NCBI RefSeq assembly: GCF_011694815.1
Contig: NZ_CP050177.1
Coordinates: forward strand, 3,541,001 to 3,605,000
Reading direction: 5' to 3'
Origin: Streptomyces liangshanensis
GTDB lineage: Bacteria > Actinomycetota > Actinomycetes > Streptomycetales > Streptomycetaceae
Length of the DNA: 64,000 nucleotides
Each line of letters begins with the position of its first letter. Positions within the stretch are counted from its first letter, which is position 1. This document shows, one piece after another, positions 35,907 through 43,973 of this stretch. The notes below the pieces were generated by a model, which ran no database searches, had not been told where the DNA came from, and worked only from the letters and a program-made list of their open reading frames with translations. The position numbers and the translations under genes are program-made.

Positions 35907-37204
35907 CGTCCGGTGCCCCCATAGACCACGGCCTCGTCCGAGTCGCTGTCGAGGCCGAAGGCGCTGTGCACGGCCCGTACCGCCTCCGTGACCTCGTCCG
36001 CGCGGGTGACGACCGAGATGCGGATCTCACTGGTCGAGATCAGCTCGATGTTCACGCCCGCGTCCGACAGCGCCTCGAAGAAGCCCGCCGTCACTCCCGG
36101 GTTGGTCTTCATCCCGGCGCCGACCAGCGAGATCTTGGCGATCTGGTCGTCGTACCGCAGCGAGTCGAAGCCGATCTTCGACTTCGTCTTCTCCAGCGCG
36201 TCGATCGCCTTGCGGCCCTCGGACTTGGGGAGCGTGAACGAGATGTCGGTCAGACCGGTCGCCGCGGCGGACACGTTCTGCACGATCATGTCGATGTTGA
36301 TCTCGTTGTCCGCGATGGCGCGGAAGATCGTCGCGGCCTCGCCGGGCTTGTCGGGGACGCCGACGACCGTGATCTTCGCCTCGGAGGTGTCGTGGGCGAC
36401 ACCGGAGATGATGGCCTGCTCCACCTTGCGGTCCCCTTGCGGTTCGTGACTGAGCGGTTCGCGACTGAGCGGTTCGTGACTGACCCACGTGCCCGGCAGC
36501 CCCGAGAAGGAGGAGCGGACGTGGATCGGGATGTTGTAGCGGCGTGCGTACTCGACGCAGCGGTGCAGCAGCACCTTCGAGCCGGAACTCGCCAGCTCCA
36601 GCATGTCCTCGAACGAGATCCACTCGATCTTCCGGGCCTTCGTCACGACCCGCGGGTCGGCGGTGAAGACGCCGTCGACATCGGTGTAGATCTCGCAGAC
36701 CTCGGCGTTCAGCGCGGCCGCGAGGGCGACGGCGGTGGTGTCCGAGCCGCCCCGGCCCAGCGTGGTGATGTCCTTCTTGTCCTGGGACACCCCCTGGAAC
36801 CCGGCGACGATGGCGATGTTGCCCTCGTCCAGCGCGGTACGGATCCGGCCCGGCGTGACATCGATGATGCGCGCCTTGTTGTGGACGGAGTCGGTGATGA
36901 CGCCGGCCTGGCTGCCCGTGAACGACTGGGCCTCGTGGCCCAGGTTCTTGATCGCCATGGCCAGCAGCGCCATGGAGATCCGCTCTCCCGCGGTCAGCAG
37001 CATGTCGAACTCGCGCCCGGCGGGGATCGGCGATACCTGCTCGGCGAGATCGATCAGCTCGTCCGTCGTGTCGCCCATCGCCGAGACCACGACGACGACC
37101 TGGTGGCCGTTCTTCTTGGCATCGACGATTCGCTTGGCGACCCGCTTGATGCCCTCGGCATCGGCTACGGAGGAGCCTCCGTACTTCTGCACGACAAGGC
37201 CCAC
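35903..37204 (-). CDS. lysC: Aspartate kinase (alpha chain; possible internal beta start)
   Basis: 433 residues. It phosphorylates aspartate, the committed and feedback-controlled step of the pathway. The kinase domain opens with [11 protein letters not shown], and two ACT domains fill the C-terminus ([26 protein letters not shown]). The GTG at 37204 has GAGGAG 6 nt upstream. In many actinobacteria the ACT half is also made as a separate beta subunit. Here a GTG at 36424 with AGGGG 8 nt upstream would yield a 173-residue beta chain. Just before it lies an in-frame 15-bp triplicate that inserts (S)(H/R)EPL units, which I do not expect in this enzyme. Confidence 0.95.
   Translation of the reverse strand: MGLVVQKYGGSSVADAEGIKRVAKRIVDAKKNGHQVVVVVSAMGDTTDELIDLAEQVSPIPAGREFDMLLTAGERISMALLAMAIKNLGHEAQSFTGSQAGVITDSVHNKARIIDVTPGRIRTALDEGNIAIVAGFQGVSQDKKDITTLGRGGSDTTAVALAAALNAEVCEIYTDVDGVFTADPRVVTKARKIEWISFEDMLELASSGSKVLLHRCVEYARRYNIPIHVRSSFSGLPGTWVSHEPLSREPLSHEPQGDRKVEQAIISGVAHDTSEAKITVVGVPDKPGEAATIFRAIADNEINIDMIVQNVSAAATGLTDISFTLPKSEGRKAIDALEKTKSKIGFDSLRYDDQIAKISLVGAGMKTNPGVTAGFFEALSDAGVNIELISTSEIRISVVTRADEVTEAVRAVHSAFGLDSDSDEAVVYGGTGR
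36440..36484 (-). repeat. 15-bp tandem triplicate inside lysC
   Basis: Three 15-bp units (36440-36454, 36455-36469, 36470-36484) differ by one or two bases. They encode [15 protein letters not shown] between the kinase and ACT halves, immediately upstream of the putative internal beta-subunit start. Confidence 0.9.
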
Positions 37205-37326
37205 GTGCGCTCCTCGCTCAATCCAGCAATCCATCACAACTGTCGACTGTCGGCTCAGTCTAACGAGCGGCCGTAGGACGCCATGGCTATATCACATCGT
37301 GAGATGTCCCGCTCACTGGATGATCA

Positions 37327-37344
37327 CCGAGTCCGCTCGGTGAG
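37327..37344. promoter_or_regulatory. Inverted repeat in the lysC / lipoprotein divergent region
   Basis: CACCGAG and CTCGGTG pair across a 4-nt loop. A second smaller one (ACATC-GATGT) lies about 30 bp away, nearer lysC. They could be operator or leader elements; no known riboswitch was recognised. Confidence 0.4.
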
Positions 37345-37511
37345 GATGTATGCCCGCGATCGCGGCGCCCACGCGGAACGTAACCCACGTCACACGGCCG
37401 GCCTCGGCGCGCGCTTGTCCGTGTTCAGGCAAGAGGGTGGGCAGGAAGGTTGTACGGCGGCACGTCTCGATCCGACGGCTCTGGGATTGCGCGAGCGTCA
37501 CGATCCCGCGC

Positions 37512-37554
37512 GCGAGCCCTATTTCTTGATCACGCGAGCCTTATTTCTTGATCA
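37512..37554. repeat. 22-bp-period direct repeat upstream of the lipoprotein gene
   Basis: Two 21-bp copies (37512-37532 and 37534-37554) with a core TATTTCTTGATCA differ at one base and are spaced 22 bp apart, two helical turns. They form an AT-rich island in a 72% GC context, about 110 bp before the ATG at 37665. This fits tandem operator half-sites or a duplicated promoter element. Confidence 0.7.
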
Positions 37555-37664
37555 TGGGACGGCAAAGAACGTACTTTCGGTCGATCAACAGAATCCGCGT
37601 GTCGCTGAGCAGTGAACTTCGCGCGGGGGGAACGTTGTTCACCGAGACCCAGAGGACCCGCTCC

Positions 37665-38489
37665 ATGCGCAGCACCACCGCCGCCCGCACCACCACCCCG
37701 GGCAGCTCCCTCGTCCGCCGTACCGCCGTCGCCGCGTCCGCGCTCTCGCTCGCCCTGCTGGTCGGCGCGTGCGGCGGCTCCGACGACAGCTCCGCGGACT
37801 CCGACAAGAACAGCGGCAAGTCCGGCGACAAGACCAAGGCGAGCGCCGCGGCGAAGCCGGCGGCCGACGCGGCCGGCGCCACCGCCCTGCCGCAGGCCGA
37901 GCTGGAGAAGCTGGCGCTGGCCGAGGGGGACGTGAAGAACTACAAGATCGCCAAAGCTTCCGCGGCGGACGTCGCCGCCGGGGCGGGCATCACCACCGAC
38001 AACAACGCCTGCACCCCGCTGATCGACGTCCTGGGCCTCCGGCCGACGGGCAAGCCCGGCGCGTCCACGCCGCTCCGGATCTCGAGCGTGCCGCAGAAGC
38101 CGGCCGCGGACGCCCCGCCGGAGGACGCGCTCGCCGCCCTGACCAGCATGACGATCACCGCCGAGACCCTCAGCTCGTACGAGGGCCAGGGCGCCCCGGA
38201 GGCGCTCGAAGCGCTGCGCGCGGCGGGCAAGGCGTGCGCGGGCGGCTTCACGTACACCGTCGGCGGCGAGAAGACCAAGGTCACGAAGGTCGCCCCGGCG
38301 ACCTACACGGCGGGCGACGAGGCCGTCGCCTACACCGTGACGACGGACGTGGAGGGCGAGCCCACCACGTCCCCGCTGGTGGCCGTGCGCAAGGACGGCC
38401 TGGTGGCGGCCTTCGTCGCGATCAACCTCGGCGGCGAGAGCAAGCAGCCGAAGGACCTCATCGACGCGCAGTTGGCCAAGCTCGGCTGA
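37665..38489 (+). CDS. Secreted lipoprotein of unknown function
   Basis: 274 residues. A signal peptide (Arg-rich start, hydrophobic AVAASALSLALLVGA) ends in a lipobox L-V-G-A-C at about residue 35-36, followed by a Gly/Ser/Asp/Lys-rich linker of about 40 residues. The remaining ~200 residues form a domain with two Cys residues (NNACTPLIDVLG; GKACAGGF) that may pair outside the cell. The fold resembles other actinobacterial lipoproteins of unknown function and I cannot assign a ligand. The ATG at 37665 has GAGGA 8 nt upstream. A strong hairpin follows the stop. Confidence 0.85.
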   Translation: MRSTTAARTTTPGSSLVRRTAVAASALSLALLVGACGGSDDSSADSDKNSGKSGDKTKASAAAKPAADAAGATALPQAELEKLALAEGDVKNYKIAKASAADVAAGAGITTDNNACTPLIDVLGLRPTGKPGASTPLRISSVPQKPAADAPPEDALAALTSMTITAETLSSYEGQGAPEALEALRAAGKACAGGFTYTVGGEKTKVTKVAPATYTAGDEAVAYTVTTDVEGEPTTSPLVAVRKDGLVAAFVAINLGGESKQPKDLIDAQLAKLG

Positions 38490-38790
38490 CCGCCGTCCGG
38501 CACGGCTCGCACCCCGTCCCGGCGTCGTGCCGGGACGGGGTCGTGCCCGTGCGGGGTCGGTTGGCGGTGGCGGAGAGGGCGGGTACGGGGGCTTCGGCGG
38601 CGCCCCTGGAGGCCGCCCGGGCCAGCACGCCCCCGGCCGCGGCCAGCCCGCGGGCGGTGCGGGCGCCCAGGGCGCGGGCGGTGTTCCGTACGCGCCTGGC
38701 GTGTTCCGTACGACGCGTCGTGGGGACGGCGGCGGTCGACAGGGTCGTACAGGCGGGCGCTGTGGTCGAGGCGGTCACATGTCCGGGCAC
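38458..38790 (-). CDS. Possible small hypothetical protein
   Basis: 110 residues, Ala/Arg/Thr-rich, no recognisable domain. By eye its third codon positions are close to 90% G/C, higher than the alternative frames, which is the usual sign of coding in this genome. Against it: it starts with GTG without a clear ribosome binding site, its 3' end runs through the terminator hairpin, and it overlaps the end of the lipoprotein gene by 32 bp. Confidence 0.3.
   Translation of the reverse strand: MPGHVTASTTAPACTTLSTAAVPTTRRTEHARRVRNTARALGARTARGLAAAGGVLARAASRGAAEAPVPALSATANRPRTGTTPSRHDAGTGCEPCRTAVSRAWPTARR
38511..38541. terminator. Hairpin terminator after the lipoprotein gene
   Basis: ACCCCGTCCCGGC (38511-38523) and its exact complement (38529-38541) form a 13-bp stem with a 5-nt loop, 22 bp after the stop codon. 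Confidence 0.85.
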
Positions 38791-38925
38791 GAGCGATCGG
38801 GTCCATTCCGTCCGGGGCGCACCGCCCGGCGACCGGGTGGGCGCGGGCGGTGCGGTGTGTCGTACTGACTGCTACCTACATTCATATACGGCACCCGGAC
38901 GCCGTTCGTTCAACGCCCGAACAAA

Positions 38926-39873
38926 CTAGCGGACCAACCCCGCGATCCTCCAGAGCGAACCCCCGCCGCTGGCCACGTCCGTCGCGTAGGCGTCGCCGTT
39001 CCTGTCGACCTTGAAGAAGACGGAGTTGAGACCGCGCAGCGTGGCGATCTCGACGGCCTGGCCCGTGACCGGATTCAGCCGGGTCACCTCCGAGCCCACC
39101 GCGAAGTAGACCTGCCCGTCGCTCCCGACGGAGATGGACGTCGGCTCGTACTGCTCCTTGGCCAGGCTCTTGACCGCGCCCGTCGTGAGGTCGGTCTGAA
39201 GGATCCGCCCGGTCATCATGTCGGCGGTGTAGGCGAGGCCCTTGCCGTCGAGCGCGATGCCCTGGGAGAGCCCGAGGCCGGAGGCGACCACGCGTACGGC
39301 CCGCCCGGGCCGTACCTCGTACAACTTGCCCGCCCCACCGGTCGCGTAGGTGACACCCGCGCCGTGGACGATGCCGTGCAGCGGCCCCAGCCCACTGGCC
39401 AGCAACTCCTGCGAACCGGTGGCGAGATCCACCTTCCGCAGGTTCCCGTCGAAGTCACCGACGTACGCGCTGCCGGCGCCGTCCAGGTCCACGCCGCGCA
39501 GATTGCCGAGGCCCTTGGCGACGGTGGTCGTGGCACCGGAGGCGAGGGCGACCTTGCGGAGGTCGCCGTTGACGTACGTGATGTACGCGTTGCCCGCGCC
39601 GTCGAGCACCGAGGTGACGGGCTCGCCGAGACCGGAGGCGAGGCGCTGGCAGGAGGTGGAGGGGCACGTAATGGCCGCGGGAGCCGGGGAGTTGACGGCC
39701 CCCGAGGCAGGCGCCGCGTTCATCGCGTTCGCGGTGTTCCCGGAGATGCCGCCGGTGAGGACGAGGGCCCCGGCCGCGAAGGCACCCATGGCGAATGCGG
39801 TGAGACGTACGTGCCAGGTCGAGCGGGAGGTGCCGGTCGGAAATGCCGAGGGAGCAGTCACGATCGAGTCCAT
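38926..39873 (-). CDS. Secreted NHL/SMP-30-like beta-propeller protein
   Basis: 315 residues. A signal peptide lies at about residues 20-50 (RLTAFAMGAFAAGALVLTGGISGNTANA). The rest is a run of about six 40-residue blade repeats of the type LDGxGxxYVxxxxGxLRKVDLATG, typical of six-bladed NHL/SMP-30/gluconolactonase-like propellers. Such proteins bind ligands or polysaccharide outside the cell. No catalytic metal ligands are evident, so a binding role is as likely as an enzymatic one. The ATG at 39873 is chosen because the signal peptide follows it; the ribosome binding site is weak (CGGA). Confidence 0.8.
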   Translation of the reverse strand: MDSIVTAPSAFPTGTSRSTWHVRLTAFAMGAFAAGALVLTGGISGNTANAMNAAPASGAVNSPAPAAITCPSTSCQRLASGLGEPVTSVLDGAGNAYITYVNGDLRKVALASGATTTVAKGLGNLRGVDLDGAGSAYVGDFDGNLRKVDLATGSQELLASGLGPLHGIVHGAGVTYATGGAGKLYEVRPGRAVRVVASGLGLSQGIALDGKGLAYTADMMTGRILQTDLTTGAVKSLAKEQYEPTSISVGSDGQVYFAVGSEVTRLNPVTGQAVEIATLRGLNSVFFKVDRNGDAYATDVASGGGSLWRIAGLVR

Positions 39874-40136
39874 TCCGTGTCGGGGCCGAGTGCCGCGACC
39901 GCACAGCTGAGAGCCGTACGGCCGCACGTACCGAACCAGTGCGCCAGGAGCGCCCAAGTCACCTCGCACGCCCCCACCAGACATACGGCGACAACGACCC
40001 CGAGGTTCAACTCCCCTGACAACCTGGCCGAAACCCCACCACCACACACCCCACCCAGACACTCAAGCCCCGTACCGAACAGACCAGTTGACGGTCCCTC
40101 AGCCGACGCGGGCCTGCGGGCGCGCGTTGTCGGCAC
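39874..40136. other. Intergenic region before the propeller gene
   Basis: 263 bp between two genes on the - strand. It should carry the propeller gene promoter. The stretch 39985-40080 is relatively AC-rich on the + strand. I see no gene and no clear terminator. Confidence 0.4.
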
Positions 40137-40814
40137 TCACGGCCGGGCGGTCCGGGCCGGGAGGCCCAGGGGGCCGGCGATTTCTTCGGCCATTACTCGG
40201 CCCGCCTCTTCCGCCAGGGCGTCTTCCGCGTCCTCGCTGAGGTCCTGGTCCGTGTCCAGGCCGTCGAGGGCCGGGAGGGGCTGGTCCAGGCGGACGTGGG
40301 CGACCAGGGAGTGGAGGGCGCGGAGGGTGGCGGAGGCGGTGGAGCCCCAGTTCGAGAAGTACGAGAACTGCCACCACCACATCGCCTCGGTCGTCCGGCC
40401 CGCGCGGTAGTGCGCCAGGCCGTGGCGCAGGTCCGCCACCACCCCCGCGATGTCGTCCGAGATCCGCGCGGCGACCGGCGCCTTGCGGGGCTCGTACGGG
40501 TCGAAGACCTCCGAGTAGACGTCGATCGGCTCCAGGAGCAGGGCGAACCGCTCGCGCAGGTCGTCCGTGTCCGGCTCCGGGCCGAGGTCCGGCTCGTACC
40601 GCTCGTCGGGGAGGATGTCCTCGTGCGCGCCGAGCCGGCCGCCCGCCAGCATGAGCTGGGAGAACTCCAGCAGCAGGAACGGTACGGCGCTGTCCGGCTC
40701 GTCGCCCTTGGCGACCTCCGTGACCGCGACGATGAAGCTCTCGATCTGGTCGGCGATCTGGACCGCGAAGTCGTCCGGATCCTGATGAGCCGCGTGCAGC
40801 GTTGCGTCAGACAT
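40137..40814 (-). CDS. DUF5063 domain protein
   Basis: 225 residues, acidic and helical, with no signal peptide or membrane segment. The segment [25 protein letters not shown] and the aromatic run [27 protein letters not shown] match the DUF5063 family, whose function is unknown. Its ATG (40814) overlaps the recR stop codon by 8 bp, so it is co-translated with recR. That arrangement might link it to DNA repair or reflect only operon economy. An in-frame start 51 bp upstream is less likely because it lies further inside recR. Confidence 0.8.
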   Translation of the reverse strand: MSDATLHAAHQDPDDFAVQIADQIESFIVAVTEVAKGDEPDSAVPFLLLEFSQLMLAGGRLGAHEDILPDERYEPDLGPEPDTDDLRERFALLLEPIDVYSEVFDPYEPRKAPVAARISDDIAGVVADLRHGLAHYRAGRTTEAMWWWQFSYFSNWGSTASATLRALHSLVAHVRLDQPLPALDGLDTDQDLSEDAEDALAEEAGRVMAEEIAGPLGLPARTARP

Positions 40815-41406
40815 CGAGAAGTCGTCTCCCCTCGAAGGCACGCCCGAGCGTGACCTCGTCGGCATATTCGAGGTCGCCCCCCACGGGGAGACCGCTGGCC
40901 AGGCGTGTGACCCGCAGGCCCATCGGTTTGATCATGCGGGCGAGGTACGTCGCCGTCGCCTCGCCTTCCAGATTCGGGTCCGTCGCCAGGATCAGCTCCG
41001 TGACCGTGCCGTCGGCGAGGCGCGTGAGCAGCTCGCGGATCCGCAGGTCGTCCGGGCCGACCCCCTCGATCGGGCTGATCGCCCCGCCGAGGACGTGGTA
41101 CTTCCCGCGGAACTCGCGCGTACGCTCCACCGCGACGACGTCCTTGGGCTCCTCCACCACACAGATCACCGTCACGTCCCGGCGGACGTCACGGCAGATC
41201 CCGCACAACTCCTCCTGCGCGACATTGCCGCACACCGCGCAGAACCTGACCTTGTCCTTGACCTCGAGGAGGGCGTGGGCGAGGCGGCGGACGTCGGTCT
41301 GCTCGGCCTGGAGGATGTGGAAGGCGATCCGTTGCGCACTCTTGGGGCCGACGCCGGGCAGCCTGCCCAGTTCGTCGATGAGGCCCTGAACCACGCCTTC
41401 GTACAA
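40807..41406 (-). CDS. recR: Recombination mediator RecR
   Basis: 199 residues. It forms a ring clamp that, with RecO and RecF, loads RecA on gapped DNA. The N-terminus carries the helix-hairpin-helix [18 protein letters not shown] four-Cys zinc finger is [16 protein letters not shown], and a Toprim domain follows ([15 protein letters not shown]). The start is TTG at 41406, supported by AAAGG 7 nt upstream and by the family-typical MYEGVVQ N-terminus. It follows the YbaB gene at 113 bp, the common bacterial ybaB-recR order. Confidence 0.96.
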   Translation of the reverse strand: MYEGVVQGLIDELGRLPGVGPKSAQRIAFHILQAEQTDVRRLAHALLEVKDKVRFCAVCGNVAQEELCGICRDVRRDVTVICVVEEPKDVVAVERTREFRGKYHVLGGAISPIEGVGPDDLRIRELLTRLADGTVTELILATDPNLEGEATATYLARMIKPMGLRVTRLASGLPVGGDLEYADEVTLGRAFEGRRLLDV

Positions 41407-41519
41407 CGGATTGCCTTTCCTGGTGCCGGGGTTGTGCGGGGTGCCGCGCCGGGTGTCCTGCTTCTACGTACCGTAGTTGGTACGCCCTTGCCCGGAGAAG
41501 GGCGGGCCGGAAGGGCGGG

Positions 41520-41855
41520 CTAGAAGGGCATCCCCGGCATGCCTCCCAAGCCCTGCGCCAGCGGGCCCAGCTTCTGCTGCTGGAGCTGGTGCGCGTTCTC
41601 GTTCGCGGCGTGGACCGCGGCGACGACAAGATCCGCGAGCGTCTCCGTGTCGTCCGGGTCCACGGCCTTCGGGTCGATGACAAGGGCGCGCAGCTCACCG
41701 GAGCCGTTGACCGTGGCCTTCACGAGGCCACCGCCCGCCTGCCCGTCGACCTCGGTCGCCGCGAGCTCTTCCTGTGCCTGTGCGAGCTCCTGCTGCATCT
41801 TCTGGGCCTGCTGGAGGAGCTGCTGCATGTTCGGCTGACCACCACCGGGAATCAC
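41520..41855 (-). CDS. YbaB/EbfC family nucleoid-associated protein
   Basis: 111 residues. A small DNA-binding dimer: an N-terminal Gln-rich helix ([23 protein letters not shown]), a central beta sheet ([22 protein letters not shown]) and a C-terminal helix. The family coats DNA and is nearly always next to recR. The start is taken as the GTG at 41855, with AGGAG 5 nt upstream. The longer reading from ATG at 41870 adds five residues but leaves its own start without a ribosome binding site. Confidence 0.93.
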   Translation of the reverse strand: MIPGGGQPNMQQLLQQAQKMQQELAQAQEELAATEVDGQAGGGLVKATVNGSGELRALVIDPKAVDPDDTETLADLVVAAVHAANENAHQLQQQKLGPLAQGLGGMPGMPF

Positions 41856-42173
41856 GGTCACTCCTGGCATTTCGACGACGTTCTGTCCGTAAGCCGAGCC
41901 TACGTGGTCCCCGAGCGGCGCGCCCTACCCCGAGGGGACCAACTCTTTCGAGTGAGTGCCACGGGCTCCTCTACCTGATCAACACGCCCGTGCGGGCGGA
42001 AACCCCTGGATTTCGACCCTCCGGCCCACCATTCGGCGGTAGGAAGTGCATGCGCGTCCACATCCGTCGTCACGACGTCACACATAGTCACGACGTGTAG
42101 TCACAGCCACGAAGCGTCACGCAACACAGCGTGCCCGCAGATCCGTCACAGCAGATCGCAGAGGAGTGCCCCG
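41856..42173. other. Divergent intergenic region, ybaB / SLATT-like gene
   Basis: 318 bp. It contains two direct copies of GTCACGACGT (42069-42078 and 42087-42096, 18 bp apart) and further GTCAC pentamers up to about 42150, just upstream of the SLATT-like gene. I looked for a tRNA or SRP RNA here and found no matching cloverleaf or SRP core. Confidence 0.45.
42069..42096. promoter_or_regulatory. Direct GTCACGACGT repeats, possible operator
   Basis: Two identical decamers spaced 18 bp apart, with extra GTCAC copies downstream, about 80 bp before the GTG at 42174. They look like a binding site for a dimeric regulator. Confidence 0.4.
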
Positions 42174-43091
42174 GTGAGCCAGCCGGAGATGCAGCCCGGA
42201 GGCCCCGCCCGGGAGGAGGACCCCTCGGACCACTCGTACCCGGCCAACCCGCCCAACCCGTCCCACCCGTCCAATCCGGCCAATCCGGCCGACCCGTCCC
42301 CTCACCACCCGGACCCCTCGGACCACCCGGACGCGTCGGGCCGGCCCGGACCCCCGGACGCCGCCGATCCCGCGTCCGGCCGCTCCACCCGATCCGGCCG
42401 CCCCGCCTGCCCGCCCGTCGGCGACCTGACCGGCGGCCCCTTCCCGCTGGGGGACTGGGGCGAGCCGGCCGAGCGGCTGGACGAGCTGTACCGGTGGGCC
42501 GAGAGCGGGGCACTGCGCACGGTCGCCTGGTACCTCGCCGACCGGGTACGCAAGCGGCGCGCCGCGTGCGTCCTGCGGGCCTCCACGGCTTTCGGCGTCG
42601 TCGCGGGTACGGCCCTGCCGCTGCTCGACCTCACCCGGGCGCTGCCCGGAGCCGCCGGCTGGGGGTACGTCTCGCTGCTGCTGGGCGCGGCCTGCGTGGG
42701 GTGCGACCGGTACTTCGGCCTCACGTCCGGGTGGATGCGGTCGGTCGCGACGGCCCAGGCCGTACAGCGCCGGCTCCAGACGTTCCAGTTCGACTGGGCG
42801 TCGGAGAGCGTACGGGAGGTGCTGGGCCCCGCCGAGGGCACCGCGAGCGAGGCGGCGGAGCGGTGCCTGAACGTGTTGCGGCGCTTCTCCGAGGACGTGA
42901 CGGAGTTAGTTCGGTCGGAGACCGCGGACTGGATGGTGGAGTTCCGGTCGGGACCCGCCCCGCTGGTCATGCAGTCCCTCGCGAGCGGCGGGGGACGGCA
43001 GGACGCGGGGCCGGGGCCGGGGCGCTTCCCGCTGCCCCCGGGCACCCGCCCCAACATGCCGCGCCAGCGCCCCCCGGAGTCGCCCCGCTAG
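42174..43091 (+). CDS. SLATT-like two-transmembrane protein with Pro-rich N-terminus
   Basis: 305 residues. Residues 20-75 are a low-complexity tandem of NP/HP/DP pairs. From about 95 comes a helical domain: LDELYRWAESGALRTVAWYL, a basic turn, two hydrophobic helices (about 130-150 and 157-175), then a long amphipathic helix. This is the SLATT arrangement, whose members are proposed membrane effectors in nucleotide-signalled defence systems. No nucleotidyltransferase or SLOG gene sits beside it, so a defence role is only a possibility. The GTG has GAGGAG 7 nt upstream. Confidence 0.65.
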   Translation: MSQPEMQPGGPAREEDPSDHSYPANPPNPSHPSNPANPADPSPHHPDPSDHPDASGRPGPPDAADPASGRSTRSGRPACPPVGDLTGGPFPLGDWGEPAERLDELYRWAESGALRTVAWYLADRVRKRRAACVLRASTAFGVVAGTALPLLDLTRALPGAAGWGYVSLLLGAACVGCDRYFGLTSGWMRSVATAQAVQRRLQTFQFDWASESVREVLGPAEGTASEAAERCLNVLRRFSEDVTELVRSETADWMVEFRSGPAPLVMQSLASGGGRQDAGPGPGRFPLPPGTRPNMPRQRPPESPR

Positions 43092-43138
43092 GCAGGGGGT
43101 GGGGGACGGGGCGCGGGGCGGAGGTACGACGCGGGCGC

Positions 43139-43164
43139 GGGGCGGGGGCGTGACCTCCCGCCCC
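43139..43164. terminator. Hairpin between convergent genes
   Basis: GGGGCGGG (43139-43146) pairs with CCCGCCCC (43157-43164), extended by a G-U and a G-C pair. It lies between the SLATT-like gene and the gene converging on it. Confidence 0.55.
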
Positions 43165-43177
43165 GGCACCCCCGTCG

Positions 43178-43828
43178 TCAGCTGAAGACGATCATCGAGC
43201 CTTGCGCCAGGCTCCTCGTGGCCGCCGCGTGCAGGCCCAGCCACACGTGGCGTTCCCGGGCGAACGGACTGTCGTCGTACGGGATCGGGTTCGCCGGCTC
43301 CTCCAGGGAGGTCGGCCGGTCCGGCGGGGTCGGGGGCGCCGGCGGGTTGGCCGGGTCGATACCGATCGACGCGGCGACGAATTCGAGCTCCCGCAGCAGA
43401 CCGTGCGTGGAGCCCAGCGGGCCACCGCCCGCGAGGAGTTCCTCGTTCGACAGAGGTACGGCGAAGTCCACCGGGACGTACGCGCCCGCGTGGTCGTAGT
43501 GCCAGACCAGGTGCGACTGCTGGGCCGTCGACTCGAACATCTCCAGCAACTGTTCGTAGTCACCGCCCAGTTCGCCGACCGGCGTGACCGCCAGGCCGCA
43601 CACCTGGAGCAGGTACACGCGCCGCAGGAAGTGCAGCGCGTCGTAGTCGAATCCGGCGACGGGGGCGACGTCCCCCGAGAGGCCCGGCATGTAGGCGAAG
43701 ACGGGGACGGACGGGAGCCCGGCGTCGCCGAGCGCCTTGTCGTAGACGGCGATCTCTTCGGCGAAGGGGTTGTCGGGGCTGTGGCACAGCACATCGACGA
43801 GGGGGACCAACCACAGGTCACAGGCCAA
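43178..43828 (-). CDS. Conserved hypothetical protein
   Basis: About 216 residues with no signal peptide or membrane helix. Notable stretches are WLVPLVDVLCHSPDNPFAEE, FAYMPGLSGDVAPVAGFDYDALHFLRRVYLL and HLVWHYDHAGAYVPVDFAVPL. The middle of the protein has a Pro-rich loop (about 165-185). I do not recognise a family with known function. The start is uncertain: TTG at 43828 gives the compact protein, with GGAGA about 11 nt upstream, while in-frame starts as far as 43948 are possible. Confidence 0.7.
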   Translation of the reverse strand: MACDLWLVPLVDVLCHSPDNPFAEEIAVYDKALGDAGLPSVPVFAYMPGLSGDVAPVAGFDYDALHFLRRVYLLQVCGLAVTPVGELGGDYEQLLEMFESTAQQSHLVWHYDHAGAYVPVDFAVPLSNEELLAGGGPLGSTHGLLRELEFVAASIGIDPANPPAPPTPPDRPTSLEEPANPIPYDDSPFARERHVWLGLHAAATRSLAQGSMIVFS

Positions 43829-43973
43829 GGGAGGCTCGCTCTCCAACGAGTTCGTACGCGTGCGCGCGATGGTCACGATGGTCGGGACAGCGTAGTGCGG
43901 CGGGCACGTTCCGCGAAGGGTGCCGGTCGACCGGCCTTTCCCCCTCACTATGCCCTTGCCTTCTCACTATGCG

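Noticed and set aside
37205..37664. Lysine riboswitch before lysC
   Set aside because: Short hairpins exist, but the conserved core of a lysine riboswitch cannot be found and it is not expected in Streptomyces.
41880..42030. Possible tRNA or SRP RNA between ybaB and the SLATT-like gene
   Set aside because: A TTTCGACCC-like stretch resembled a T-loop, but acceptor and T-stem arms do not pair, and the SRP RNA core motif is absent.
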